Shown one piece after another: positions 26,458-35,946 of a stretch of DNA of 64,000 nt. The notes under the pieces are model-generated. The model was not told the origin of the DNA, made no database searches, and saw only the letters and a list, made by a program, of their open reading frames with translations. This stretch comes from Polyangiaceae bacterium (GTDB taxonomy: Bacteria > Myxococcota_A > Polyangia > Polyangiales > Polyangiaceae): positions 124,001 through 188,000 of the forward strand of contig CANJMI010000005.1 in NCBI GenBank assembly GCA_947475525.1, read 5' to 3'. Both the position numbers and the translations under genes were made by a program. How positions within the stretch are numbered: the stretch's first letter is position 1; each line of letters opens with the position of its first letter.

Positions 26458-27558
26458 ATGCCACACGCCAAGCGCCACCGCCAGTCGCTTTCCCAAGTTG
26501 CTCTCGCCGCCGTCCTCTTCACGGCGTGCGCCAAAGCGGGAGCCGGAGACTCTTCCGCACCGTTGGAGACCGGAACTCCAGCAGCCTCCTCCGGCTCGGG
26601 CGATCCGACCTCTGCGGGCGCCGACTCGAACTCATCGGGCAGCACCTCCGGCGGCGTTGGAGGCAATCCGCACACCTCTGTCGGGAGCTCGAGCGTCGGA
26701 GCGGGGAGCGGGGTCGGGGGCGCATCGAGCACCGAGGTCTCAGCGGGAACGAACGCGTCGGTCGGCGTCGGAACCTCGTCCTCGTCGGGCCAAGGCGGGG
26801 CGTCGCCTGGCGATTGCGACCACGACGTGTGTACGGTGGGAGCGGCGCTGAAGTCGAGCTGCGACGCGTGCAGCGCAAGCCTCTGCGCGAACGATCCTTA
26901 TTGCTGCGACACCGCGTGGGACAGCCTGTGCGTCTCGCAGACGAAAACCTACTGCGCGGGCGATCCGTGCGGCCTGGCGGGCTCATCGAGCAGCACAGCA
27001 AGCAGCACGGGCGGCGGCGGCGGCGACGGCGGCGTCCTGGCGGGCGACTTGCTGATTACCGAGATCATGAACGACCCCGCCAAAGTCGACGACGCCAAAG
27101 GCGAGTGGTTCGAGGTCCACAATACAACCGCCTCGCCAATCGACTTGAAGGGTCTCGTCCTTCGCCACCAGCTCAAGTTCGTCGATGCGAATGCCGTCGA
27201 ACCTATCGGTAAATCACTGATCGTTCAGGGAGGTGGGTACGTGGTCCTCGGCAACAACAGCGACCCAACCACCAATGGCGGAGTCAAGGTCGACTACGTT
27301 TTCTCGGTGAAGGTCACGCTCAACAACACCAAGGATTATATCGCGCTCGAGACCTCCGACATGCAAGCGACCACCATCGACGAGGCCTCCTACGACACGG
27401 CGAAACTGAAGCTGACGGGCAAGAGTCGAAACCTCGATCCCGCGTGGATGTCGACACTCGGAAACGACGACGACACGCATTTCTGCGGAGCGAGCTCGCT
27501 CATCGCGAACAGCACGGACTTCGGCACGCCAGGCAAGTCAAACGACGCGTGCAAGTGA
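26458..27558 (+). CDS. Lamin-tail-domain lipoprotein with a Cys-rich module
   Basis: The ATG at 26458 gives a signal ending LFTAC and then a long Ser/Gly/Thr stalk. A Cys-rich segment follows (CDHDVCTVGAALKSSCDACS and CANDPYCCDTAWDSLC), a pattern I recall from other Polyangiales secreted proteins. Another Gly-rich linker leads to a lamin-tail domain starting GDLLITEIMNDPAKVDDAKG, EWFEVHNTTASPIDLKG. Such domains are usually on secreted nucleases or surface proteins; no nuclease is attached here, so a surface adhesive role is inferred. A TTG at 26437 is an alternative start. Confidence 0.82.
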   Translation: MPHAKRHRQSLSQVALAAVLFTACAKAGAGDSSAPLETGTPAASSGSGDPTSAGADSNSSGSTSGGVGGNPHTSVGSSSVGAGSGVGGASSTEVSAGTNASVGVGTSSSSGQGGASPGDCDHDVCTVGAALKSSCDACSASLCANDPYCCDTAWDSLCVSQTKTYCAGDPCGLAGSSSSTASSTGGGGGDGGVLAGDLLITEIMNDPAKVDDAKGEWFEVHNTTASPIDLKGLVLRHQLKFVDANAVEPIGKSLIVQGGGYVVLGNNSDPTTNGGVKVDYVFSVKVTLNNTKDYIALETSDMQATTIDEASYDTAKLKLTGKSRNLDPAWMSTLGNDDDTHFCGASSLIANSTDFGTPGKSNDACK

Positions 27559-27597
27559 GCCACGCTCGATAGGTGCCGGCGCGGCAAGTGCGTAAAC

Positions 27598-28461
27598 CTA
27601 GGGCCAATCCGCGTCAGAACCACCGAGCTCGCGCCAGGCCAGCCGCAGCTCTTCCGGAACGGGTGAGACCGCTTCGAGCGCGGGCAGCTCAATTCGGGCG
27701 CAGTGCAGCGCCACGCGTTCGATCGAGACCACGCGACCGTCGGAGGCCACGATGCTTGTGGCTCCGCCGTACAGTCGATCGCCAACAAGCGGCACGCCCG
27801 CACCCGCCGCATGGGCGCGAAGCTGATGCATGCGCCCGGTCTCGGGGGTTAGCTCGAGGAGCAGCGCGCGCGCCCGTCGAATCACGCGAAAATGTGTGCG
27901 CGCCGGCAGTGCATCGGCCCCACCCACTCGCGCGAGGTCACGGCCCGCGCGATCGCGACCTCGCGACAATGCCAGGTTCCAGACCCCGTCGAGGGCAAGG
28001 TCGGCATCTCGCGCGATGCCGAGATAGGTGCGCCGCACGTGTCCCTGTTCGCGCCAGGCTTCAAAGGTTCGACTCGCGGTTCGACCGAGACAACAAGCAA
28101 CCACGCCACTGACCGGCACGTCGAGCCGAGTGGCCGCATGAACGTGACCACCGCTGAGAGAGCGCAAGAGCTCACTCACGACGGAATCCTCGCCTTGCTT
28201 CGTCGTCTCAGTCGGCAGCCCGGCAGGCTTGTCCACGAGGATGACGCCATCGCGCTGCGCGAGAACTCGCAAGTCGCCAGGCCGCGCCTCGCGACGAGGG
28301 TGCAGATCGATGCGGTCGCCGCGTTCAACCGGATCGGTCGGTCCCGCGGGACGTCCGTTCAGGAAGATGCGCGACGCGTCCACATGCGGCAATGCTGCGA
28401 CGACACCTCCGACGGTAGCCGGGTCTCCATCTTGAACGACCCACGTCATCGACGGCTTCAC
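27598..28461 (-). CDS. RluA-family RNA pseudouridine synthase
   Basis: 287 residues. N-terminal S4-like part (GGVVAALPHVDASRIFLNGR), then VILVDKPAGLPTE, the catalytic loop ATRLDVPVSG (the usual H before RLD is T, the catalytic Asp is kept), and GRMHQLRAHAAGAGVPLVGD, all RluA signatures. Expected to isomerise uridine in rRNA or tRNA; which site cannot be predicted. Start overlaps the stop of the PEP-synthase-like gene (ATGA). Confidence 0.9.
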   Translation of the reverse strand: MKPSMTWVVQDGDPATVGGVVAALPHVDASRIFLNGRPAGPTDPVERGDRIDLHPRREARPGDLRVLAQRDGVILVDKPAGLPTETTKQGEDSVVSELLRSLSGGHVHAATRLDVPVSGVVACCLGRTASRTFEAWREQGHVRRTYLGIARDADLALDGVWNLALSRGRDRAGRDLARVGGADALPARTHFRVIRRARALLLELTPETGRMHQLRAHAAGAGVPLVGDRLYGGATSIVASDGRVVSIERVALHCARIELPALEAVSPVPEELRLAWRELGGSDADWP

Positions 28462-31070
28462 GCGCGGGCCGGCCTGTCGAGCCGGTGCACAAGGCCCCGC
28501 TCACCGTCGACGCGCACGCGATCACCGCGCGAAAGCGAAGCCGTCGCGCCCTCGACGCCGAGGACGGCAGGCACTCCAAGCTCGCGAAGCGCCTCGGCGG
28601 CGGGCGAAAGCATGCCGCCGGATTCACAGATGACCGCCCCTACAGCAAAATAACGCGGCAGCATCGCGACATCGAGAGCCGAGGTGACCAACACGGTTTC
28701 CGCGCCGGCACGCTCGGACGCCCGCAGCTCTCCGTCGATGCAAACATTGCCGTCGACGACACCGCTGCTCACGCCAATGCCACGCACCTGCACGTCACTC
28801 GAGAACGGCGCGGCGATGCGAGGCGGGAAGCCAACAAAGCTCAGCGGCGGACCGGGCTCGCTCGCCTCCAGGTGCCGCTCGATTTCATGCATTGCAACCA
28901 CGTGCCGAAGCTCCGGTCGGCCCGTACGAAACGACGCGACGATGCGCGCAAACGAACAGGCGAAGGCTCCACCTGGTGGAAAAGCCGAATCGATGCGCCG
29001 CAGGCGACGATCGGCGTCTCCCACAACCGCACGAAACAAAGCCAACACCCGATAAGCAAGCCTGTCCAAAGTTGCCCGTGCTCGCGCTGTCCTTCGCGAC
29101 CGCTCAACGAGGGACCGCAACGCATTGCGCTCCGCCCATCCAAGGTCGGGTTCATGACGTGCGATCTCCGCGTCAGCCCTCGCTCGGACGCGCTCTTGCG
29201 CCGTCTCGACGCGCGTTCGTGCAGCGCCATCGAACTCGAGCCATGCGCGAATCATCACAAAAATTTCGCGAGGATCCTCGCTCCATCGCGGTCGCTCGAG
29301 ATCGAAGGGTGAGCGTGCCACATCCCCGTAGCTCGATAAGAATTGCCCCAATGCGCCACGAGCAGCGCCATCTGCAAAGTCATCGAGGGAGCGAGGGCTT
29401 CCGGCGAGGCTCGCGAGGGCAGGCTCGTCCGCGCGAAACACGTCGACGACCCGGGCAAACGCGACCGTAAGCGAGGCTCCGAGAGTCGCTCCCGCACCGC
29501 TAAGCGCAATCGCCGCCGTCGCTTCGCTCGCTTCGTGGCCTGCTCGCCGGAGGAGCGCTCGCAACGCGACTTGATGACAGAGCTGCGAAGCTGCCACACC
29601 GGACCAAAGCTCGACTGTGCGTCCAAGCAACTCGTCGATGCTCGACAAAGTCGTCGCGATCCCATCGGTCGGCAGCAACGTCAGATCCATCTCACCGAGA
29701 GCTCGCGCCGAACGCTGCAGCTCACGCTCCATATCGCCAAGCTCGCGGTGGAGGCGAGCCTGCCTCGACAGCAGCGCTGCCCCTTGAACGACTTGGCGCA
29801 ATCGACGAGGCGCGCTGCCGGACCGATGAACGAGTTGGTCGAGAAGCTCCGCGCTCGCGGTTCCCGTGGCGGCAAGCACGTCACTCGCCGTCAACGCGGG
29901 AAGATCGCGTACGGCCGCGGCAAGCGAGTGCAAGCCGAGGTAAGTTCGGCCCCCTGAACTCCAAACGAATTGCCGCGGCTCCTCCGTGGACGCCCCAAGA
30001 GCGTGCAACCCGGCGAGAGTCGCTCGCTCCACCGCGCGGGACAGAACGCCTTGCGACAACGGAGCCCGCGGCCAACGTTCGACGCGACCGCAAAGCACCT
30101 CGAGCCACGCAGAATCACCGTCGCCGTCGCGCGTCCGCCAACGAGGAGAATCGTCGGCCTGAAGGACGGTGAGCATGGGCTCCGGATGCGCCGTAAACGC
30201 AACCGCCACAAGAGCGTCCGCTCCGAGCACGCGTTCGGCAGCCGCGGACAGGTTCTGCAAGAGCTCGAAGCCGCGAGGCGTCAAGGCGGCATGCAGCGGT
30301 CGAAGCGCCTCAGGAACATCGCCACCTCGCCCAAGCGCAACGGGGGCGAGCACGAGGGCCGAACGCCCCGTGTCACCAGCGACCGAAAGCTCGACGCCGA
30401 GCTGCCACGGCGCGCCGGAGTCCGCACGGTGCCGCCCCGTCATGCGGGTCAGCCAGAGCAGGTGATCGTACGAAACAACCGGCTGCAAAAGGATCGCGAC
30501 GGAGAGGTCACGCACGCCGCACTCGGCATAACGACCGACGGCAAGCGAGGCTGCGGCGCTCGCCCAAACACGGCGAATCGCTGCGAGCACGTCAGCCGAA
30601 CGGTCGCAAACAAGCTCGGTATGCAAGTACCGCGCGGCATCGGTCGCGCGCTCGCCCGTCGCGACGAGACTCGGACGCACGGCAATACCGGCGGAGGGGC
30701 GAACGGCAAACGCATCCCACCACGCTTCGACCGCAGCCACGAGATCCTCGGGCAGCGTCGCGGCGAGGAGTTCTTCGACGGCCCGAGCACAATGCTCCTC
30801 GCCCTCGGGAGTACCGGCGAGTTTAGCGAGCGAGCGAAGGTCGTGTTTTTGCGGCAGGACCGCCGCAGCGATTGCGTCGAAGTGGGTCGAATCGACAACC
30901 CAGGAGTCCGGAATCGCCACGCCGGCGGCGCGAAGGGAAGCGTGGGCCATGGCTTTGCGGCCAATGCGCTTTGAAGCATCGCTCCGCGTCGCAGCCTCGG
31001 AGAGCGGACGAACGATGCGCGCGTAGTCGCTTGTTCGCACCGAGACACGCCCATCACTCGGACCCGCCAT
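28458..31070 (-). CDS. PEP synthase-like protein with degenerate phosphohistidine domain
   Basis: 870 residues. The N-terminal part resembles the ATP-grasp domain of PEP synthase, PPDK and rifampin phosphotransferase: RIGRKAMAHASLRAAGVAIP, IAVRPSLVATGERATDAARY and VAILLQPVVSYDHLLWL. The C-terminal part resembles the PEP-utilising swivel domain: ISSGVVDGNV-like GVSSGVVDGNV and ICESGGMLSPAAEALRELGV then PAVLGV. In active enzymes the third element reads GGxxSHAA with the catalytic phosphohistidine; here it is LSPAA, with Pro823 in place of His. Catalysis by phosphohistidine transfer is therefore unlikely. Real role unknown. Sits inside the gap-pgk-tpiA-secG run. Confidence 0.78.
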   Translation of the reverse strand: MAGPSDGRVSVRTSDYARIVRPLSEAATRSDASKRIGRKAMAHASLRAAGVAIPDSWVVDSTHFDAIAAAVLPQKHDLRSLAKLAGTPEGEEHCARAVEELLAATLPEDLVAAVEAWWDAFAVRPSAGIAVRPSLVATGERATDAARYLHTELVCDRSADVLAAIRRVWASAAASLAVGRYAECGVRDLSVAILLQPVVSYDHLLWLTRMTGRHRADSGAPWQLGVELSVAGDTGRSALVLAPVALGRGGDVPEALRPLHAALTPRGFELLQNLSAAAERVLGADALVAVAFTAHPEPMLTVLQADDSPRWRTRDGDGDSAWLEVLCGRVERWPRAPLSQGVLSRAVERATLAGLHALGASTEEPRQFVWSSGGRTYLGLHSLAAAVRDLPALTASDVLAATGTASAELLDQLVHRSGSAPRRLRQVVQGAALLSRQARLHRELGDMERELQRSARALGEMDLTLLPTDGIATTLSSIDELLGRTVELWSGVAASQLCHQVALRALLRRAGHEASEATAAIALSGAGATLGASLTVAFARVVDVFRADEPALASLAGSPRSLDDFADGAARGALGQFLSSYGDVARSPFDLERPRWSEDPREIFVMIRAWLEFDGAARTRVETAQERVRARADAEIARHEPDLGWAERNALRSLVERSRRTARARATLDRLAYRVLALFRAVVGDADRRLRRIDSAFPPGGAFACSFARIVASFRTGRPELRHVVAMHEIERHLEASEPGPPLSFVGFPPRIAAPFSSDVQVRGIGVSSGVVDGNVCIDGELRASERAGAETVLVTSALDVAMLPRYFAVGAVICESGGMLSPAAEALRELGVPAVLGVEGATASLSRGDRVRVDGERGLVHRLDRPARA

Positions 31071-31078
31071 CGTTTACC

Positions 31079-31591
31079 TCACCAGCTCAAAACAACCTGC
31101 GTCTCGACTCGCCTCACAGCGTCGGCGCGGCTCCACGACTGCTGGATGGCCTCGTCGACATCGATCGTGCCCAAGGCCGAGAGCGCACAGCGGCTCATCG
31201 CCGGATCGAGACCACCGGGATCGATGACCCGCAAATGCGTGCTGCCTGGCTCGGCAATCAGGCGCAGGACCAGTTTTCCCGTGCTGCTCGTCTGACAGCG
31301 CTCGAGCGCGGCGTGGGCGGGAGCGAACAGCGCCTCTGCCTCCAACGGGGCGATGCCCGCAAGCTCGCTTATTTGAAGCGAAGGGCCGACCTTCACGGGC
31401 GGTGCCGCGGGGAATAGCGCCGCGGTTGGCCTCTCGTCAACCTCCGACGTGGCCACGGGTGCCGCGCGCAACACCGTGGACGGCTGGGCTGGCACAACCT
31501 CGGCAACCACGGGCCGCGACGGGCGCGTGACTTCCCAACACGCGGAGAGCAGTGCCGGCAAAATCAGTCCCGACACTGCAGCGGCGTTCAT
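31079..31591 (-). CDS. AgmX/PglI C-terminal-like lipoprotein
   Basis: 170 residues. Signal MNAAAVSGLILPALLSAC, then a Pro/Val/Ala stalk. The C-terminal 70 residues (LERCQTSSTGKLVLRLIAEP, VIDPGGLDPAMSRCALSAL) match the pattern of the AgmX/PglI C-terminal domain of myxobacterial envelope proteins, with its Cys pair. Its start overlaps the secG stop (ATGA). Confidence 0.65.
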   Translation of the reverse strand: MNAAAVSGLILPALLSACWEVTRPSRPVVAEVVPAQPSTVLRAAPVATSEVDERPTAALFPAAPPVKVGPSLQISELAGIAPLEAEALFAPAHAALERCQTSSTGKLVLRLIAEPGSTHLRVIDPGGLDPAMSRCALSALGTIDVDEAIQQSWSRADAVRRVETQVVLSW

Positions 31592-31863
31592 CGCCCTTGC
31601 TGAGTTGCGTCGAAAGCCTTCATGTCGCGGTCACCCGCCGACGACAGGTAGGCGAGGAGCATGCTCGTCACCATGAACGCAGCCGCCATGACGCTCGTGA
31701 GCCGCGTCATGAGGTTCGCTGAGCCTCGGCCGCCGAACACCTGTGTCGAGCCCGCGCCGAGCGAGCCGGAGAGACCACCACCCCGCGACTGTTGCACCAG
31801 GATCACGGTGACCAGGAACAAACAGTTGATGATGTGGAAAACGTTAATAATCGAGTGAAGCAT
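31588..31863 (-). CDS. secG: Protein translocase subunit SecG
   Basis: 91 residues with two membrane helices (NVFHIINCLFLVTVILVQQS and RLTSVMAAAFMVTSMLLAYL) joined by the conserved GGGLSGSLGAGSTQVFGGRG loop, diagnostic of SecG. It belongs to the SecYEG channel. Located after tpiA, an arrangement seen in many bacteria. Confidence 0.96.
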   Translation of the reverse strand: MLHSIINVFHIINCLFLVTVILVQQSRGGGLSGSLGAGSTQVFGGRGSANLMTRLTSVMAAAFMVTSMLLAYLSSAGDRDMKAFDATQQGR

Positions 31864-31888
31864 GGAGCGCTCTAAATGACCTCGGAGG

Positions 31889-32740
31889 CTACTCCGATTT
31901 GCCCTGTCGTGCCAGTTTGGCTGCGATTTCTATGATCTTTCCGAAACCGTCGGCTTCGAGCGAAGCGCCGCCAACGAGCGCCCCATCGATGTCCTTCTGC
32001 GCGAGCAAGCCCTCGGCGTTGTTCGCTTTGACGCTGCCTCCGTAGAGGATTCGCGTCTGGTTAGCGAAGTCCCGATCGACGCGCGAGAGCAACTCCCGAA
32101 TCGCCGCGTGGATCTCTTGCGCATCCTCCGGGCTCGCAACCTTGCCCGTCCCAATCGCCCACACAGGTTCGTATGCGACGACGCCGTCGCCCCCCGACTT
32201 CGCGAGCTCCGCCGCGAACGCGCCTATCTGCCGCTCGATCACCTCGAGGGTCTGGCCCGCCTCGCGCTGGTCGAGCGTCTCGCCGACGCACACGATGCAT
32301 TTAAGGCCCCCGGCGTTCGCCGCCACGACCTTCTTCAGCACCGCTTCATCGGACTCGCCGAAGAGCTGACGTCGTTCGCTGTGGCCAATGATCGCCCAAG
32401 TTGCCCCCGCGATCCGGAGCATCGGTGCGCTGACCTCACCGGTAAATGCGCCCGATTCTTCGAAAAACAAATTCTGCGCGGCAACCGCGACGTCGCTCTT
32501 CTTGTTGTAGAGTTCGTTTGCCACTGCCGCGATTGCGGTGAAGGGCGGAGCGACGACGACCTCTGTTTCCTCGTTGTTTGCCGCGACGCGCGCGATGCTG
32601 AGCGCGAGGTCGCAACCATCGGTCCCGCCGGCGTTCATCTTCCAGTTACCCGCGATCATCAGGCGGCGCCCCGGGTTCGTGGCGGCGGGGATCACGTCTG
32701 CGGGGAGGGCCTCGGCCTCGTGCGTTTCCGACTCGCTCAT
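31889..32740 (-). CDS. tpiA: Triosephosphate isomerase
   Basis: Interconverts dihydroxyacetone phosphate and glyceraldehyde 3-phosphate. Motifs: GNWKMN, catalytic His in [14 protein letters not shown], catalytic Glu in [13 protein letters not shown], and [11 protein letters not shown]. Has an unusual N-terminal extension of about 27 residues before [10 protein letters not shown]. The extension's ATG overlaps the pgk stop (ATGA), supporting this start; an internal ATG (32659) would give a standard-length enzyme. Confidence 0.97.
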   Translation of the reverse strand: MSESETHEAEALPADVIPAATNPGRRLMIAGNWKMNAGGTDGCDLALSIARVAANNEETEVVVAPPFTAIAAVANELYNKKSDVAVAAQNLFFEESGAFTGEVSAPMLRIAGATWAIIGHSERRQLFGESDEAVLKKVVAANAGGLKCIVCVGETLDQREAGQTLEVIERQIGAFAAELAKSGGDGVVAYEPVWAIGTGKVASPEDAQEIHAAIRELLSRVDRDFANQTRILYGGSVKANNAEGLLAQKDIDGALVGGASLEADGFGKIIEIAAKLARQGKSE

Positions 32741-33996
32741 GGTCTCGCTCCTCTGCGCAGCGCCTCGATACCGGGCATCCGCTTTCCTTCAATGAACTCC
32801 AGCGACGCGCCGCCACCGGTCGATAAATGATCAAACCCGGCCGCGATGTCACCGCCTGCCTGATTCACAGCCGCCGCGCTATCACCACCGCCTACCACCG
32901 TGAAGCCGGCGATGCCGCTCATCGCCCGCGCGAGCTCAAAGGTGCCCGTGGCAAATGCCGGCGACTCGAACAACCCCATCGGCCCGTTCCAAAAAACGGT
33001 CTTCGCGCCACGAAGCACAGCCGAGTAGGCGGCGATGGTCTTCGGACCGATGTCGAGCGCCATCGTCTCGGCAGGCACGGCGGTGACCGCGACGACTTGG
33101 CCTTCCACCACATCGATCCCCGTTCCGACGACAACATCGACCGGCAACAGAAGCTTCACACCCGCCGTGTCGGCTTTTTGAAGCAACGTTCGCGCGAGGG
33201 CGAGCTTGTCGCCTTCGACGAGGCTCCGTTGCATGTTAAGGCCTTGCGCCGCGAGGAACGTGTTCGCCATCGCTCCACCGATGCAAATCGACGTGCACCG
33301 CGCGAGCAGCGCTTCGATCACAGCGATTTTGTCGCTGACCTTCGCGCCGCCGAGAACGGCCACGTAGGGGCGCGCCGGCGCTCCGACCAGACGCGCCAAC
33401 GCGGCGAGCTCACTGGCGACGAGCAATCCCATCCCGCGATCTTTAACGAGGCGAGGAAGCGCGTCGACCGAGGCATGCGCCCGATGCATCGCGCCGAACG
33501 CATCATCGACGTAGACATCGCAGAGCTCGGCGAGAGCGCGCGCAAACGTCTCGTCATTTTTCTCCTCCCCCTGGTGAAAGCGGAGGTTTTCAAGCAAACA
33601 GATCTGCGGCCCGCCGCGCAACCCCGCGCTCGCGACGCGCAGATCGTGGATGACCTTTTTCGGGGCATCGCCGATACAGTCTTCGGGGAGATGCACCTCC
33701 CACCCCGTGAGCTCGGCTAGTCGCAAGCCCACGGGCTCGAGCGAGAGGTTCTCGTCGTGGCCTTTCGGTCGCCCGAGGTGGGATGCGAGAATGACCTTCG
33801 CGCCCGCCTCTACAGCATAGCGAATCGTCGGCAGCGCGGCGCGAATGCGCGAGTCATCGGTAATGGCTCCCGTCTTCTTGTCGAGCGGGACGTTGAAGTC
33901 GACGCGGATGAACACGCGCTTGTTCGCGAGCCACTCGCCCTCCTCGAGCGGCCCTTTCTGAAGTTGTTCGATACGGACAATGTCGTCGAAGGCCAC
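32737..33996 (-). CDS. pgk: Phosphoglycerate kinase
   Basis: Glycolytic ATP-forming kinase. Motifs: [53 protein letters not shown] and the closing [14 protein letters not shown]. The GTG at 33996 is preceded by AAAGAGGGAG, a good ribosome binding site, and begins 20 bases after gap. The frame is open further upstream over the gap gene but without family sequence. About 419 residues. Confidence 0.97.
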   Translation of the reverse strand: MAFDDIVRIEQLQKGPLEEGEWLANKRVFIRVDFNVPLDKKTGAITDDSRIRAALPTIRYAVEAGAKVILASHLGRPKGHDENLSLEPVGLRLAELTGWEVHLPEDCIGDAPKKVIHDLRVASAGLRGGPQICLLENLRFHQGEEKNDETFARALAELCDVYVDDAFGAMHRAHASVDALPRLVKDRGMGLLVASELAALARLVGAPARPYVAVLGGAKVSDKIAVIEALLARCTSICIGGAMANTFLAAQGLNMQRSLVEGDKLALARTLLQKADTAGVKLLLPVDVVVGTGIDVVEGQVVAVTAVPAETMALDIGPKTIAAYSAVLRGAKTVFWNGPMGLFESPAFATGTFELARAMSGIAGFTVVGGGDSAAAVNQAGGDIAAGFDHLSTGGGASLEFIEGKRMPGIEALRRGARP

Positions 33997-34016
33997 GCGC
34001 GCTCCCTCTTTTCCGC

Positions 34017-35036
34017 TCAGAGCTTGGCGGCAACGATTTGGGCCAAATCGATCATACGATTCGAAAAGCCCCACTCGTTGTCGTACCAAGAGAACACCTT
34101 CACGAGGGTCTTCTGAAGCACCTGGGTCATTGTGGCATCGAAGCTGCTCGAGGCCGGGTTGCCGATGAAGTCTCCGCTGACCAGCTCGATGTCGACGTAG
34201 TCGAGAACGTTCGACATCGGGCCTTCGGAAGCCGCCTTCTTCATCGCCGCGTTGAGCTCGGCGACCGTAACGGGCTTCTCGGTCTCCACGGTGAGGTCGA
34301 CGAGCGAGACGTCGGTCGTCGGAACGCGCACGGCGATGCCTTCAAACTTCCCCTCGAGCTCGGGAATGATCGCGTAGATCGCCTTCGCTGCGCCAGTCGA
34401 GGAAGGCACCATGTTGGCCGCGGCAGCACGCGAGCGGCGCAGGTCGCCTTTGCGGTGCGGCACGTCGAGGAGCGATTGGTCGTTCGTGTACGCGTGGACG
34501 GTCGTCATCATGCCGCGCTTGATGCCGAAGTTGTCGAGAATCACCTTGGCGATCGGTGCAAGGCAGTTCGTCGTGCACGAGCCGTTCGAGAGAACGTGAT
34601 GCTTCGTCGCATCGTAGAGGTGGTCGTTGCAGCCGATGACGACGGTGAGGTCATCACCCTTGGCCGGCGCACTTACGATGACTTTTTTGGCACCGGCTTC
34701 CACGTGCTTCGCCGCCGACTCGCGCGTCGTGAAGAGGCCCGTGCACTCAAGCACGATGTCCACGCCGAGCTCCTTCCACGGGAGCTTCGCGGGGTCCTTC
34801 TCGGCAATCACCTTGATGGGCTTGCCGCCGACGTTGATGAGACCGTCGCCCGCCTCAACGGTCGATGCAAACGTGCGATGCACCGAATCGTACTTGAGCA
34901 GATGGGCGAGCGTCTTCGGATCCGTGAGATCGTTTATGGCCACGAGCTCGACGTCTGTGACGCCGCGGTCATAGAGGGCACGGGTGACACAGCGTCCAAT
35001 ACGTCCGAAGCCGTTGATCGCAATTTTCACAGCCAT
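34017..35036 (-). CDS. gap: Glyceraldehyde-3-phosphate dehydrogenase, type I
   Basis: NAD-dependent glycolytic enzyme. NAD-binding [17 protein letters not shown], catalytic Cys in [16 protein letters not shown], and the C-terminal [15 protein letters not shown] are all clear. 339 residues. First gene of the gap-pgk-tpiA-secG series; a promoter candidate lies upstream. Confidence 0.98.
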   Translation of the reverse strand: MAVKIAINGFGRIGRCVTRALYDRGVTDVELVAINDLTDPKTLAHLLKYDSVHRTFASTVEAGDGLINVGGKPIKVIAEKDPAKLPWKELGVDIVLECTGLFTTRESAAKHVEAGAKKVIVSAPAKGDDLTVVIGCNDHLYDATKHHVLSNGSCTTNCLAPIAKVILDNFGIKRGMMTTVHAYTNDQSLLDVPHRKGDLRRSRAAAANMVPSSTGAAKAIYAIIPELEGKFEGIAVRVPTTDVSLVDLTVETEKPVTVAELNAAMKKAASEGPMSNVLDYVDIELVSGDFIGNPASSSFDATMTQVLQKTLVKVFSWYDNEWGFSNRMIDLAQIVAAKL

Positions 35037-35081
35037 GACAAAACGCTCCTGCGGAAGGTGGGGTGCGGGTAGAGGCAGGGA

Positions 35082-35110
35082 TAGGTACTCACGCAGCCGA
35101 TTCGGGTCAA
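35082..35110 (-). promoter_or_regulatory. Sigma-70-like promoter for gap-pgk-tpiA-secG
   Basis: On the minus strand, TTGACC (35110-35105) is followed after exactly 17 bases by TACCTA (35087-35082). It lies 46 bases upstream of the gap start codon, in a 118-base gene-free region. Sequence match and spacing fit a vegetative promoter. Confidence 0.6.
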
Positions 35111-35154
35111 GGACCGTCGGGCTCTGGATGTGCCAGGCAAAGGTGCTCCGACGT

Positions 35155-35943
35155 TCAGGTTTTTTTCGCCGCGAGGAGCAACTTTACGCGCTCGACGTAA
35201 GCGACGCCCGCAGCCCCAAACAACTCAGCGAACAGAAACGCGGGAATCAGGTACTGCGGAAACAGCGTCGACCCCTCGCCGTGACGAAGGCAACAGAGGT
35301 GTCCGACGCGGTCATGGACGACGCGAACGGCCATCCCGGCTTCGTCGGCGGCCTTCAAAAAGTCGTGGTCCTCCCCCCAGTGCTTGTCGCCGAAGCCGAC
35401 CTTCTCGGTGACCGCCTTTCGGTACATGAAGGAGAACCCGAGCCCATAGAGAAAGTTCGTCCGAAAGCTCTCCCGCGCCGTCGCGGAATAATCCTTCACG
35501 GGGATGAGTGAGAGCGGCTCTTTGGGCCCCATCTTGTAGTGGTGCGGAGCCTGCTCGACGACGTCCCAGTACGCGAAAGAGTCGTGCAAAAGGCTTAGAA
35601 TGAAGAAGCCGCCGGCCTTCACCGCGTCATGCTGCGCGAGCTCGCCATGCATCCAAGTCAGGTAGTCGGGCGCGTAATAATCGTCGTCATCAAAGTGGGC
35701 GATGACCTCGCCTCGCGCGAGTTTCGTCAGCAGGTTTCGCTTAGGACCTATCGGAAGTCGCGTCCGCGCGTGCCGGTAGATCACCCGGTCATCGGCGAGC
35801 GCCGAGAAAAATGGCGAAGGCTCCGCGCTGTCGTCGACGACGACGAGTTCCTTGTCGGGCCAGTCCTGCGAGCAAAAAACGCCGTAGAGGTTCTCGTGCC
35901 ACTCGGGGCGCTCATAGGTCGGGGTGATGACACTGATTTTCAC
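35155..35943 (-). CDS. Family 2-like glycosyltransferase
   Basis: 262 residues. Opens with ISVITPTYERPEWHENLYG and has the GT-A metal-binding DDDD in VIAHFDDDDYYAPDYL. The acceptor side has FMYRKAVTEKVGFGDKHWGE. No membrane segment. It would transfer a sugar to an unknown acceptor. Starts three bases after the accA stop and may be co-transcribed with it. Confidence 0.88.
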   Translation of the reverse strand: MKISVITPTYERPEWHENLYGVFCSQDWPDKELVVVDDSAEPSPFFSALADDRVIYRHARTRLPIGPKRNLLTKLARGEVIAHFDDDDYYAPDYLTWMHGELAQHDAVKAGGFFILSLLHDSFAYWDVVEQAPHHYKMGPKEPLSLIPVKDYSATARESFRTNFLYGLGFSFMYRKAVTEKVGFGDKHWGEDHDFLKAADEAGMAVRVVHDRVGHLCCLRHGEGSTLFPQYLIPAFLFAELFGAAGVAYVERVKLLLAAKKT

Positions 35944-35946
35944 GGG

